Part shown: one piece after another, positions 1-11,949 of the stretch
Layout: every line of letters starts with the position of its first letter
Numbering within the stretch: position 1 is the stretch's first letter
Assembly (NCBI GenBank): GCA_964035545.1
Contig: OZ037766.1
Span: 16,138,722-16,185,221 of the forward strand
Direction of reading: 5' to 3'
From: Bugula neritina
Taxonomy: Eukaryota; Bryozoa; Gymnolaemata; Cheilostomatida; Bugulidae
Length of the DNA stretch: 46,500 bases
Translations under genes and position numbers: made by a program
Notes under the pieces: model-generated
What the model saw: the letters and a program-made list of their open reading frames with translations, nothing else
What the model was told of the DNA's origin: nothing
Database searches by the model: none

Positions 1-381
1 CGTAAATTTCCCAGTGGATGTTGCTAAATGATAGGCAGCTTAGGCGAGGTTGCTTGCAGCCACTTACTTTACACTTAAATATTTTAGAGGCTAAAAAGAG
101 GTTAAAATATTTACAAAAAGAGTTTTGGTCTCAAAAGAAGTAACTGAGAACAGTTCAAAAAATATTGCTGAGAATTTTACAGACATTAATTTTCTTGAAC
201 TAACATTTAAAACTGACAAACTGTGGGAACAATTTTTGTAGCCTGAAATTATTACTAACCATGAGTTTATACTCCAAAAACACTTAACGTAAATTTCCCA
301 GTGGATGTTGCTAAATGATAGACAGCTTAAGCGAGGTTGCTTGCAGCCACTTACTTTACACTTGAATATTTTAGAGGCTAA
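1..381. repeat. Tandem partial duplication of exon 6 end plus donor (period 287 bp)
   Basis: Positions 1-94 repeat 288-381 with about three mismatches. The repeated block holds, on the minus strand, the last ~26 bases of exon 6 of QOR copy A, its gtaagt donor and the start of the next intron. The ~190 bases between the copies are unrelated. In the downstream copy the truncated exon piece is preceded by a cctctttttag acceptor-like stretch, so a mini-exon of about 23 bases could in principle be spliced. Confidence 0.85.
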
Positions 382-2526
382 TTCTACAGCTGCGAATCCA
401 ACTCCACCAGATGCACCAGTTACCAAAACCGTATCCCTAAAATATTCAGATCAAAAAATATATGAATAATTGGATAACAAAGACTAATTACAAATTCTTA
501 AGACGCACCTCAGACAGTATGCAAATGCTGACATTAAATAAGTGCGGCTATGAATTGTAATAACACAAAGATAGTCAGCATTACCATCTTACTACAATAT
601 TACTTTAGCATATATTTATGCAAGGAAAGCAGTGAATTTTTACCCTTCTTTAATGAGCCCTTTTCTAGTCCAGCCCATCCAAGCTGTACCATAATTCACA
701 ACTAGACTAGCTAACTTTGAGTAGTTTTCATCCTCTATAGGATTTGAGGAGATTTTAATCAATGACCCCTGGCAAGTAATAAAGGACATAGCGGGTTGCA
801 AATTTTATTAAATTTTGCAGGTACACATAGACAAAGTCCAACAACGACAAACCCCCATCTCATTGTCATGTAACTACAAACCAGTGGGCCAGAGAAATAA
901 AGCAAATGCCTATTATATAGGTATACTCATATATCTAATATTTTCATAGATTTCATGCAATAGTATAGTTCAATTAAGCATAAATTATATTGACTAAAGT
1001 TTTAGAAGATAGCAGTGCATAAGAAAACTGATCAAAATCAAATTTAGCACAAGTAAAATCATCAAATATGACAAATCTTTATATTTTTTCACACATGCAA
1101 TAGAAGTTTTCAAGTATTATATTTTAAATGAATAACCTAAGAAACAAGGAAGCATTACGGCTGACTGCAATACACAGAGTATACATTTTACAGAGGTCTA
1201 ACTACGCAAAGCTTGCTCTTATAATTAGAGTAGTTTTTATAATTTAAAAAAACCTATTACTTTTTGAAAACATAAAAATATAACAGCTTCTAGTCTAACA
1301 TTGAGTCAGAAAAATATTAAATGATTAAGCATGTCTTTTATTGTGACTACTAAGTGGACAGACTGTGCTGCTATTTGTACAACATAATTCTAGTACCCAA
1401 TCTAGCAACTTTACTAGAGCAACAATGATAATACTCCCACACACCTTTCGGGCATTTAAATTTTGATTAAAACGTAGTTCCACAAGCAGAAAACATATTT
1501 AAAATAGACATGATTGTATTGATGACAAACAAGTACACTGAATCTTTCCAGAATAACTAATGAGCACATGCCCAGCATAGTTACATTACTTTATAAACAA
1601 TATATTTATACCGTATGACTCAGAAATAATATATCTTTGACCTATAATACTCCAGAATGATGAACTTACAATTTCCAGCATAGAACTTGGTAAAGTAAGA
1701 ATCTCTTGCAAGGCATCTGTTTTAGCAAGCCCAGCTACGACATCACCTACTGAGAGCCCAGAAACCTCTCGCCCTACTTCTAAAATATTTCCCGAAAATT
1801 CCGATCCTAATAAAAAAGAAAGACAAATCACTCTAGCAATACAATTAATATTACACAATTGCAACTGACTGCAAAGTGAAAAATAAATCCTTTATGTCTA
1901 AAGGTAAATACACTCATTTAGCATGACGTTAGTTGTCACTTGACTAATGCTAATGCCTTTTACCAACACCCAAACAAATTAGCTAAGTGAAAAAATCTCT
2001 AGCAGTTTATCCGCCGATTTTCATGAAAAATCGGCCTGTGTACATGTAACTTTAAGCAAACCTGGCACGAAAGGTGGGTCTCTTTTTACTTGGTATTCTC
2101 CTCTAGTAGCAAGGTATGTGGCATAATGCAACCCACATGCTTTTGTTTGTACCCGAACCTAAAGCCAAAGTATCATACTATATCTATGAATGCAGATTTA
2201 TATATATGTCCTTTGAGCAATAAGATTAGAAAACAGCAAATTAAATGTAATGAAATCAGGACAATTTATTAACTGCAGTGCTTATATCCCTCAAAAATAC
2301 ATTTATAAACTTTAAAATACAATAGATATTTTCCAAACATCAATATCAACTATAAATTTTTTAAAATCTTATAACACTAACTCAGTGAGTTTATTTAATT
2401 ATGCTTATTACTTCATCATCTTTTAAAGGGGAAATGCATTTATTCACAAGGACAAGAGGTTTCTTCCATTCCTGGCATTGGGCAGCCTTAAAAGACACTC
2501 TTCCTGCAAATGCAGATAATCCTCTC
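1..2526 (-). CDS. Quinone oxidoreductase-like protein 2 family, copy A (5' part; continues off left edge)
   Basis: Zinc-less medium-chain dehydrogenase/reductase (MDR) of the quinone oxidoreductase-like 2 type, expected to reduce quinone or enone substrates with NAD(P)H. The exact substrate is unknown and a mitochondrial location is only suggested by family members. Exons seen in transcript order: 2412-2526, 2062-2158, 1670-1806, 644-768 and 355-436, all with GT/AG borders and compatible phases. They encode the N-terminal catalytic fold (QEWKKPLVLVN, KACGLHYATYLATRGEYQ, GSEFSGNILEVG), then NYGTAWMG and the Rossmann nucleotide-binding loop VLVTGASGGVG. Later exons lie beyond position 1. The first coding exon, with the start Met and any presequence, was not found: exon 2 begins one base before a codon boundary, so a short upstream exon must exist. 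Exon sizes (115, 97, 137, 125, 82) equal those of the plus-strand copy at 6415-9913, so the two are duplicates arranged head to head. No in-frame stop is seen, so this looks functional, not a pseudogene. Confidence 0.9.
769..1669 (-). other. Large intron of QOR copy A
   Basis: Intron of 901 bases between the exons ending at 1670 and 768. It is AT-rich with short A/T runs. I see no exon, repeat array or RNA gene in it. Confidence 0.6.
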
Positions 2527-5500
2527 CTAAAATGCAACTAGTGAAGTTAAACATATTTGATTATTAATAATAAATAATTGCAGATAATCATCAAGACATA
2601 TTTACTATGCTAACTTGAACAGTGAATAAAGTAAATATCACCTTGACATTGCAAGGAGTTTAAGTTTAGTCTTCCCAGTATCAGTTTGTGACTAATCCGT
2701 AATAAACTGAGTGATTGCTGATAAGTATGAAAGTAATATTTATACTAGTAGATGTGGTAGTCGAACTAATACTTATACTTATTTAATCCGTCAATAGACT
2801 CAGTCAATAATTGTAGTATCCTTGCTGAAAGTTTGCATCTTCGAGGAATACTAGAAGGACTATGAACTTGAGTACTGACTGTAACAATAAAAAATAGTTT
2901 ACTATACTGCACCAGTTGTTATCAACCTTTTGTAGACATGCCCTCCTTTTATTCAACCCAAAATTTCCCGTGTCTCCCTATTATGACTACCAGCATCAGT
3001 ACAAAACATCAAATTTAATATACATGGTAGAGTAAACTGACGATTCATATATTAATAATTGAATATCACTTGAATGATATTGTGAAGCGAAATGGGTAAA
3101 CTATTTTGAAAATTTTCTAAGACTACTGTAATCTTGAGAATGAAGAACCTCAGGAGCCAGGGCCCAGAATATATTGATAGCCTACTATCAGATTAGTCAG
3201 TCGATTATAGTAGATCAATCTAAGAAGTCATGATGTATTTTCTTCAACATAAATATCTATGGATAAACCACTCTGGCAGTATTTTGCTAACAGAGAACTT
3301 ACACGACAGTGAAATACTTAGGCTACATCACTATGAAGTAAGAACCCAAGAGGTACTTATATTGTGAATATTGCTATTATTATTACAATAATTATGATGG
3401 TTATGTTTTATTTAGATTATACTCAGTATTGCATCATTCATTGAAAAGTAGCATAGCTCTTCAAGTTCAACCTATACGTATAGTTTATCGTTTTGCTTTT
3501 TTTTTTAATCAGCTCTTATTCTTACAGCTACGGCAGACAATAGCTTTGATAAAATTTATCTCACGACACCAGTACACGCCGAATTCATTTACATTTTGAT
3601 TTAGGGATAATATTTAAGCTGCACTCAATATCATAGTTATCCTCATAGTCATACTCAAACTGATATTGATTATTAAATTTAACATTATAATTTAAATTAC
3701 ACTTACACTTACAGTCACAGAAATACCAATACTAACTAAATATTAATACTAATAGCATCAGTCAGAATCATAATGAACTATTACTATTACTCACTACTAT
3801 TAGTATTACTATTAGTATTATTAATTAATAATATCAAAAGTAATACTAATAGTAATACTAATAGTAATAGTAATACTAATAGTAATACTAATACTAATAG
3901 TAATACTCACTAATAGTAGTACTAATTTTATAGATTTTTGAATATTCAATTTCATAATTATTATCATTATGATTATGATTCAATTATAATAGTAATCATC
4001 ATTGATTGCCAGTGTGAGTGTCGCATTCACTTTTAGAGTTTAAGTTTTAGTTAAATTATATTCATTGACATTAAGTTTAACACGCATATTCATATTGATA
4101 TTGATGTTGTCTATTGATTCAGATATCATCATTCAATTTTATATTCATATTGATATTCAAAGTTCATACTGATAACAGAACTTGAAAATGTGATACTAAT
4201 TGTATTTTTTTTATATTCATGTTTCAAAGATAAAATTAGACTTACTTATCTGATCATTATCATTATGGTTATGACTAAAACCTTTTGAATATTTATTTAG
4301 TGAGGAAACAACTAAATGTTAATATTTTATTGGTGATTTACTTCAATCTATCGTTACATGGTCTTGCTCAATACTGATGGTAATAAGGTTATTTAGACTG
4401 ATGACAACGACTCAACTTTTGTTGCGTTGTGGTACCCCGCCCATTTCTCCAATTGCTGGCACCGTCCCCTTGCGAGCTTTGTATTCGAAATCAATTGTCA
4501 TTGTGATATTTTTTCTTCCACTCTAACTTGTAACTTTTGCTTGTTAAAGTGTTTACTCATTCAAATCAATGGCTAGCTGCGGAAGACTTAATACACTAAG
4601 GTATACAACTGGTTTAAACTTGAAGCATTTAGTTTTACTTCTACTTTTACTTTTAGTTTTACTCATACTGTGACTGTTACTGTTAGTGTTACTGTTAGTG
4701 TTACTGTTAGTGTTTAACTTTAGTCATTAGTGTTTACTGTTTTAGTTTAGGTAAACTCATTCTGATAATTATTGTAAATTAACTATTGTTTGGCCATTCT
4801 TTATTATAATTATGATTATCTATCATTTCAATAAGTATCCTTATTAATATTACCATTATAAATTAAAATTATATAATCATTATTTCTATCACTGAGTGTA
4901 TCCCTATGAGTACGATCATCACTTTAACTACCAGTATTTCTATGATTATGACTGTAAATGTAATAATAGTTATTATAATATAAGTATTTGTATCATTATA
5001 GCGGAATACCAAGGGTATGATACACTAACTATAACTATAAGTATAACAGTTACACTTACTGTTAGACTTCACCGTTAACATTAGTGACTATCACTTTGAC
5101 TATTATCGTGAGTATCAGGTATTGCTGATAGTATGACTATGTGATAGTCATTGACATTGTAGTTGTGATTGAATGGTTTAATAAAAGCAAAGTTCAAGCA
5201 TTCAGCTTTACTCATTTACTGATTTAGTTTCAGTTAATGTCATTATTTGGTATCATTATAATTGTGGGACTGGTTGTGAGTAGGAACTTTTGGTGATTAA
5301 TTCCAATGACTTATAAGAGACCTTAGAATCTCTGAAGTCAGGCCTTCATAACACTCCTCCGTGAAAGTCTCCTCTTCCCTCTCGAGGGTCGAGAGACTCA
5401 ACACAGATACAGATACAGACTATGAATATGTAATTTAAATTATAATCGTTGCTAATCAAGATATATTTAAACTGATACTTGTACACATTGCCTGCAGTAG

Positions 5501-6414
5501 TTTATAATTGCAATAATGGCTTTATAATGGCCATGGTGCTAGCCCGTTCAAACCACATTGACTCAAATACTTGAAGTTGAAAATTTTTTGAATAAAATCA
5601 ACCTGCTAAGACCTCACTCGACTTGCTCCTTAAGTAACTTGAAATTGACTTAAACAGTTTGAAATTGACTTGCTGGAAGTATTTGAAAATCAATTTTATT
5701 ATGTTTCATCAAATACAAATTATTATAGATTTTATATCATTTCACCTAATTAGCTACAAATTTATTTATATTACATGAATCCATGTAACATCTAGCCAAT
5801 TTTCAATAACTGTATCAATGTATGCAATCTTTTGAATAAAATTTTATATATGTGAATTTGCTAGAGTGAACGTATAGATTATTGATGGACTTAGATTTAG
5901 CTTGAATATTTTTTCGTTGGCTTGGTACACTATGACTACAACATGGCTCTGGTGATGTGGTAGTAATAGTGACAGTGCTGCTATTCTTACTAAGTTTGAG
6001 TCACTATTCTGTTAGTATCAATCAATAGTGATAAATATCCTTATACTTGTAAAAATGTTATCAAAATATATTTCAAGTCTTAGTAGTGTCAAAAGCAGCT
6101 TCCAGTTACAACATTACTATTAGGCTAATACAAAATGGCAAAAGCAGATAGTTAGTGGAGGGTAGTCTTGCTAAGTTAATTATGGAGTTGTTGGTAATGC
6201 ACTTTAGTGTCTAAGAATGGTATAGAATAAAATAATCTTAGCAATGAAAAAAATGCTAAATACTGAGATTTTATTTTATTGCATTTCAAACGAATCATAA
6301 GTTGACACTAAAATATTTAGTTCTTGCAATGCTTGAACATAGCAGTTCATGTCCCACTCTCTGATGCTGCTATAGTAGTAGTTAGTTAATCCAGAAAGTT
6401 CTGTCCTGTTGCAG
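2527..6414. other. Region between the divergent QOR copies
   Basis: About 3.9 kb without a convincing gene. It should hold the promoters, 5' UTRs and first coding exons of both QOR copies, but no start exon could be recognised on either strand. From about 3600 to 5200 it is decayed simple sequence built from short combinations of tta, att, act and agt, including three copies of actgttagtgtt near 4677-4712. Short open frames here (for example 4896-5078) are by-products of this low-complexity DNA. Confidence 0.6.
3795..3866. repeat. Perfect 26-bp inverted repeat with 20-base loop
   Basis: The left arm 3795-3820 is the exact reverse complement of the right arm 3841-3866, separated by an AT-rich 20-base spacer. 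Both arms are made of a tactattagtat-type microsatellite, and arm-like copies continue to about 3925. It could extrude as a hairpin. No flanking target-site duplication or terminal transposon motif is evident, so it is most simply an inverted microsatellite. Confidence 0.85.
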
Positions 6415-9400
6415 AAGACAGTTATGTACTTCAGCAGCAAAGATATCGTTTAGAGCTGCTGAGTGTCAAGAATGGAAGAAACCACTGGTTCTTGTAAACA
6501 GACATATTTCACCTTTGGAAGACTATGAAGTAATTAGTATACTAGTTTATATTAGTATGTTTGAGCTTTGTGTTGCTACTTGCTGTTACACACTCTTGAC
6601 TATTCGGCTGTATTGCATGAGTGGATATTAAATATCAATCTATTTGGCAATTTTAGATTCGTGTGAAGACCAAGGCTTGTGGACTGAATTATGCCACATA
6701 TCTAGCTACAAGAGGGGAGTACCAAGTGAAAACAGAGCCACCTTTTGTTCCAGGTTGGCTAATTTATTATAGCTTAATAATTCAGACTAGTTGAAAAAAC
6801 TTGTTTAGTATAACTTGTGCAGCATCCAGCCATAATTGCTTCTCTACGGCATTGCAAAAAAAAACTTTCAAACCATGTTGTTCAAATGGTAAGAGGTGTA
6901 TTCCAACACGTCAATACTAGTAATCCATGGAACTAGAACTGTAACTATTAACAACTTTTACTTTTAATCTAGTTTATTAATTTTGGTGTTGATAAATAAT
7001 ATACTTCAACACATTTTTGTGTTTTATAAAAATGTGGTGGATATGTTATTTTACATAAATAATTAAATCAGTATTTCTTATGTTTAAAAAAAGAAAACTT
7101 CATTGGATTTTCAATAAGTTGCATTTTAGGCTCTGAATTTGCTGGTGAAGTGTTAGAAGTGGGTAAGGATGTCACAGGGCTCTCGATAGGTGATGTCGTA
7201 GTTGGACTCGCAAACACTGATGGTATACAAGAAGTTCTAACTGTTCCAGCATTTATGCTGGACTTGGTGAGTTCACTTTGTCACATCCCGGTGTTTTTGC
7301 AGTAGTTAGTGTCAGTGTAATCTAAAGTATCTTCGCTTCTAATATAATTTATTATAGATTGTCTACAGTTATTTGGCTGATGTCTTGAAAACCTGTAGGT
7401 TAAAAATTGGCAATAATGATCGATGTGAAGCAAAATGACTTGGAAAAAAGCTTGTGGATTCACACCAACTTACACCTTAATTTTTAATTTTTAGCAAGTT
7501 ATATACATATTTGATATGATATTGTTTTGCTATGTTCTTGGTCAAGTTTTAATAACTAAAGAAGTTAAATATAATTTGTCACAAATTTCTAATCTACATA
7601 TTTGAATTAAAGCTGTAGGTTATGAAAGCATTGAAAAAGCATTATTTTAGAAAACCAGAATACTACAAAAGCAGCAAATATATCATACACATGTACATGC
7701 ATTTGGTTTCTGTCTATGCCCTGTGGCTTTTTCAATAGCGCAAGCTGCTATCTATGTAACATTATTATTTTGTCATGACGTTTTAAAACTGTGAATTTTT
7801 CATTTGACAGATTTTGTTGTTAATGATTTTCATGGTTTGAATTTTACTGCATAACCACAAACTTAGGTTATATTTATTTAACTTTTACTGGCATAGTTGG
7901 TCATATCTACCAAGCTGACAACTGTTACCTTAAGAGCCACTATAAGCATCTGCTAGGTAGGGTTATATTTATACTAGTTAAATAACCAATAAGAACACTG
8001 CAAAACTAAGTTTAGAAAGTTATAATAAGCTGTTATAGTTTGAAGCAACATTTTTTCATTATCCCTGTTGCTTTACATTAATACATTTAATGTGTATTAT
8101 ATGGGCTTTAGGGTGCATTAGTCAAAGTGAATGCCAGATCATCAAATAGTGTAGACTACTCCAAATTAGCCAGTTTATTGGTAAATTATGGAACGGCTTG
8201 GATGGGCCTAACTAGAAAGGCTCTGATTAAAGAAGGGTGAGTTGGTAGTTTTCGTCACCAAAATATACTTTTTGATTTTTGTAGCTTTGAATGATTACTA
8301 TAGCTTGTTTCAGCCATTTCGATATGGTTATTAATCAATTGCATTGTTATTACAATTGCAACAAAGCAGCAGATATAAGTCATTTAGCCAGTAGTGGATA
8401 AGTTCTAATAAACAGGGAGAATACAAACTGCATTGACCTAAACTATATTTCTTAACTTTGCTCTTTTACTTTAGCTTTAAAATATGGTGGCCACCATTTC
8501 ATTTTATTGAAGATAAGCGAATTCCAAAAAGACCCTTAAGAAATCATGATCATGTTTTATTTGTAGCTGTATTTACTCGAAAAAAGAGATTTGTTATCAA
8601 AGTTTAGAAAGAAACATAATCCAACGAAAACTCATTCAATATTGCATATCTTTTAGGGATACAGTTTTGGTAACTGGTGCATCTGGTGGAGTTGGACTCG
8701 CTGCAGTAGAATTAGCCTCTAAAATATTCAAGTGTACAGTAAGTTGTGTTTCAAAACTAAGTTTCGCGTTAAGTCTATATACACATTCTCATAAAAGTTG
8801 AAATATTTATTTTTTAGTGTTTTGATTTTTATGCTAAACGAACGCTTTTTACAAGCAGTTTGTGTATCTCATAACTTATCTTTATTTCAGAATTTATTGA
8901 GTTCTCTGAAGTGTCATAGCTTAACTACTTGGCATGGTTTTGAAAAACTTTTTGTAGATGTTGGAAATTGGCATCTTGTTGAAATTGGACTTTTTTTGAA
9001 AATTGGAATTTTTTTCAGTCTTTTTACACTATAAATAATATCTTTCATAGGTTATCGGAATGTGTAGAGAAGAAAAGTCCGAGCAAGTGAGAAACTACGG
9101 AGCCGATTATATCATAGATTACCGATCAGAGAGTATAAGACAAGAAATAAAAAGTATTGCACCTTCAGGGGTCGACATTGTATTTGATGTTGTTGGAGGT
9201 GATGGTGCTATTGATCTAGTCAAAAGGTTAGTAATATGTTTTTATTAGTTTTTATGCACATATTGTGTTGAGTTACACATGTCGACTAATTTAACTTTTA
9301 TTTGACCCTACAGTTTCCAATCTATTAGAACATGTCTTCTTATTCAGCTTAGCTTTCGAAGGCCGATTCATCACCATAGGATACACTGCGGGCATTCCTA

Positions 9401-9913
9401 AGATACCAGCTAACATCCTCTTACTCAAATCTGCAAGTGTTTCCGGCCTGTGGTGGGGCAACACCATGCAGACAGCACCTGAGGTGTTCAAAGAGTCCGT
9501 CAACTCAATTATCAAGTTGTATCTTGATGGGAAAATAGACCCTTTGATCCAAGAAACTTTGCCGTTAGATCAGGTAGATTCCTATACAGCCTATATATAG
9601 TTTCTAAAATACACCATTTGATCTTTTCTACATTTTGTTAAGCTGATAATCAACTATTACAATTTTTTAGTTAGATAAATTTGTAGTTTAGAGGTTTAAG
9701 ACTTTAACTGTCGGAGAAGAATCTAATACTTGGTTTATTTAAGTTTTTTCACCAAGTAATTTTATTGCAATTTGTACTGGAAGTCATTTAAGTTTAATAT
9801 TATTCATATTTCAATTTCAATTTTATTGTTTTTGTGTTTATTTACAGGTGAATGAAGGTTTTACAAAGATGGGAGCTAGAGAAGTTGTGGGGAAACTGAT
9901 AATTGGCATGTAA
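6415..9913 (+). CDS. Quinone oxidoreductase-like protein 2 family, copy B
   Basis: MDR-superfamily NAD(P)H-dependent oxidoreductase of the QORL2 type, without the zinc ligands of alcohol dehydrogenases. Exons: 6415-6529, 6657-6753, 7130-7266, 8112-8236, 8657-8738, 9051-9226, 9348-9573 and 9848-9913 (stop TAA at 9911-9913). Joined they give 340 residues; mouse QORL2 is about 350, so only a short first exon is missing. Order of motifs: QEWKKPLVLVNRHISPLEDYE, KACGLNYATYLATRGEYQ, GSEFAGEVLEVGKDVTG, LVNYGTAWMG, Rossmann loop VTGASGGVG, GADYIIDYRSE, VDIVFDVVGGD, GRFITIGYTAG, then the C-terminal GKLIIGM. All splice sites are GT/AG and phases match throughout. A candidate polyadenylation signal AATAAA lies at 10152-10157. 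The upstream exon is implied because the first listed exon starts one base before a codon boundary, at the same place as in copy A. Protein identity to copy A is moderate except in the Rossmann exon, where it is very high. Confidence 0.93.
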
Positions 9914-11589
9914 TAATTTTTTAATGAACGCATTTATCTATTTAAATTCTTAGTATATATATTTCTGATCTCTGTGTTTATAATTTAAAGCATTAGATGT
10001 TTTAACAAACTAGTTTTCACTTGCAAATTTTTTGCGTCTATAATGTTGTTATCCTTCGATTTACATGCAAGTTTGATTTAAATCATGAAGAAACTCGACT
10101 TGTTTAATGCTGTAGCTCTAATTATTTTTATGAATATATCCACAAATTTGTAATAAAACTCGTACATATTGCAGGATAAAACTAATCGAAAGATTCACTA
10201 CATGGTTTAGGTCGTTTGAATAGTAGTAATGTATTACAACAGCCATTGTGGCAGAAATACAAATTGTAAGACTGATTTAGCTTAAGAAGCAGTTAGGAAA
10301 GAAATTAGTTTTGCACTAAGTCTTTCTAGCTTTAAATTTTATTATCAAATTTTCAGCATAGATTTTTAGTTTAATTGTATAATACCTACTATATTACTCA
10401 CATCAATTATTATGCGATTATATCACTTATGGTGTTTGGCACTCGTGTTCTCAGCAGAAGACAACTCTTCATAGTGTCAATGTCTAATAACCAGCATAGT
10501 TTGCCCTACTTATTTTCAGTCTAGGTTTTATTGATCAATAACTATTTTTAAGAAAATGTGTTCATGTTGAAATAATTTTGCCAAATAATCTTTGCTTTTA
10601 AAGAAGATTGTTTTTTGTTAGTTTCTTTGGTTTGCAAGCGCGGATAATGGCTAATGGTTTCTGATCTTTCAGTAAAAAGCCCCCAAGTTTGTAAACTTTT
10701 AAACAAGGTAACTCTGCTTGGCTTAGAAAAAAAGCCTTTGTGAATCAAGGCAATTAATTAGCATGTGAGACGTTTGTCACATAATTGATTCTAAAGAATT
10801 TAAACACTGAATACACTATGTATAGGAAACAAAAAAACCAATCTTGCTCATTGCATTAGATTAGTTGCAACTTTTAAACATTTATATTTGTCATATTCTA
10901 TAAGATTATATAGTAGGTGTGGTCCAGGAATAATTTGATGAGTATTACTAAAAAATTTGTGATTTATAACCGCTGTATAAGTGATACAATAATAATAAAT
11001 AATATAACCGCCATAAAGACAACGTAAAGTAGAGCTTAGAGACTTAGGGGACTTTCGTCATGGGCCTGATATATATAAAATGGTATCAAATGTATATCAC
11101 TATGTTGACTACTAAAATTCAATGACACAACTGTTAGAAAAGTAACATTACATTATGCACCTGGGTTAAAATGAATGATTGAAAATTATTATCAAATATT
11201 GAACAACAAAATATTGGTAATAGACGTCAGCAGTAATATTAGCAAAGAGCTAGTAATTTGGTGAGCATGAGATTACAATATAAAAATGCGAACATTTCAA
11301 ATAGCATTATGTTTGTAGAAAAAATATATCATATTATAAAATAAGATAAAGCAATATGATAAAAACATAACTTGCAAAATTCTAGTTCTAAACATTATCT
11401 AGCATAATGGCACTGTGCAAAGTAACATGACTTGTCTAGTGGATAAAATAGATATAATACGGGTAACATGATTTGTCTATAGTGTATAGAACAACTGAGT
11501 ATATGAGTAACACAACTTCTCCAGTAGATTGAATAGCAGAATAAAACTTAACATGACATCAACAAAAGAAGATGTAAAAGTAATAAAAT
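9914..11589. other. Intergenic region between convergent genes
   Basis: About 1.7 kb holding the 3' UTR of QOR copy B and, on the other strand, the 3' UTR of sacsin. It is AT-rich with no coding frame supported by splice sites or homology. No clear sacsin polyadenylation signal was picked out. Confidence 0.6.
10152..10157 (+). terminator. Candidate polyadenylation signal of QOR copy B
   Basis: AATAAA about 240 bases after the stop codon, on the sense strand. Such hexamers are common in AT-rich DNA, so this is only a plausible site. Confidence 0.4.
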
Positions 11590-11949
11590 TTAATTTCCTT
11601 CAGTTGACTCAGCTTTGGTTTCTGAACATTTGGGAGTATCAGAACATAAGTTAGCTGGGTCAACTTCTGGCGTAGCCAAATCACTGTTTATTACATCATT
11701 GACCTTTAAAGGCTGACCATCAGTATCATGGGTTGGCAATGCCACAGATGGTGTATTTTCAATACTTAATCTGTCAGTTTTATCAGCACAGAATTGTGGC
11801 CGAACAGAAAAAGGTACGAGAGCCATAGAATTGTCTACAGTATCTTTGGGTGGTGGGGAGTCTGGGTCTTCACCTCTTAAATCTTTTTCCATAACTTCAT
11901 GAAACTCACTAATTATTATCTCTAAAAGATCTTCACACAGTGACAGGGC
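11590..11949 (-). other. SACS: Sacsin last exon: end of HEPN plus polar C-terminal tail
   Basis: 119 codons plus stop TAA. It opens with the last HEPN helix ([20 protein letters not shown]) and continues with about 95 Pro-, Asp-, Ser- and Thr-rich residues ending in ESTEGN. Human sacsin ends within about a dozen residues of HEPN, so the tail is an extension, probably disordered. The acceptor is tttgtag before GCCCTG. Confidence 0.92.

Noticed and set aside
5520-5580. tRNA-like gttcaaa motif
   Set aside because: No matching acceptor, D or anticodon stems nearby. No tRNA was recognised in the window.
5870-6260. Candidate first exon of QOR copy B
   Set aside because: Several short ATG frames occur, but none ends at a donor in the required phase with a convincing presequence.
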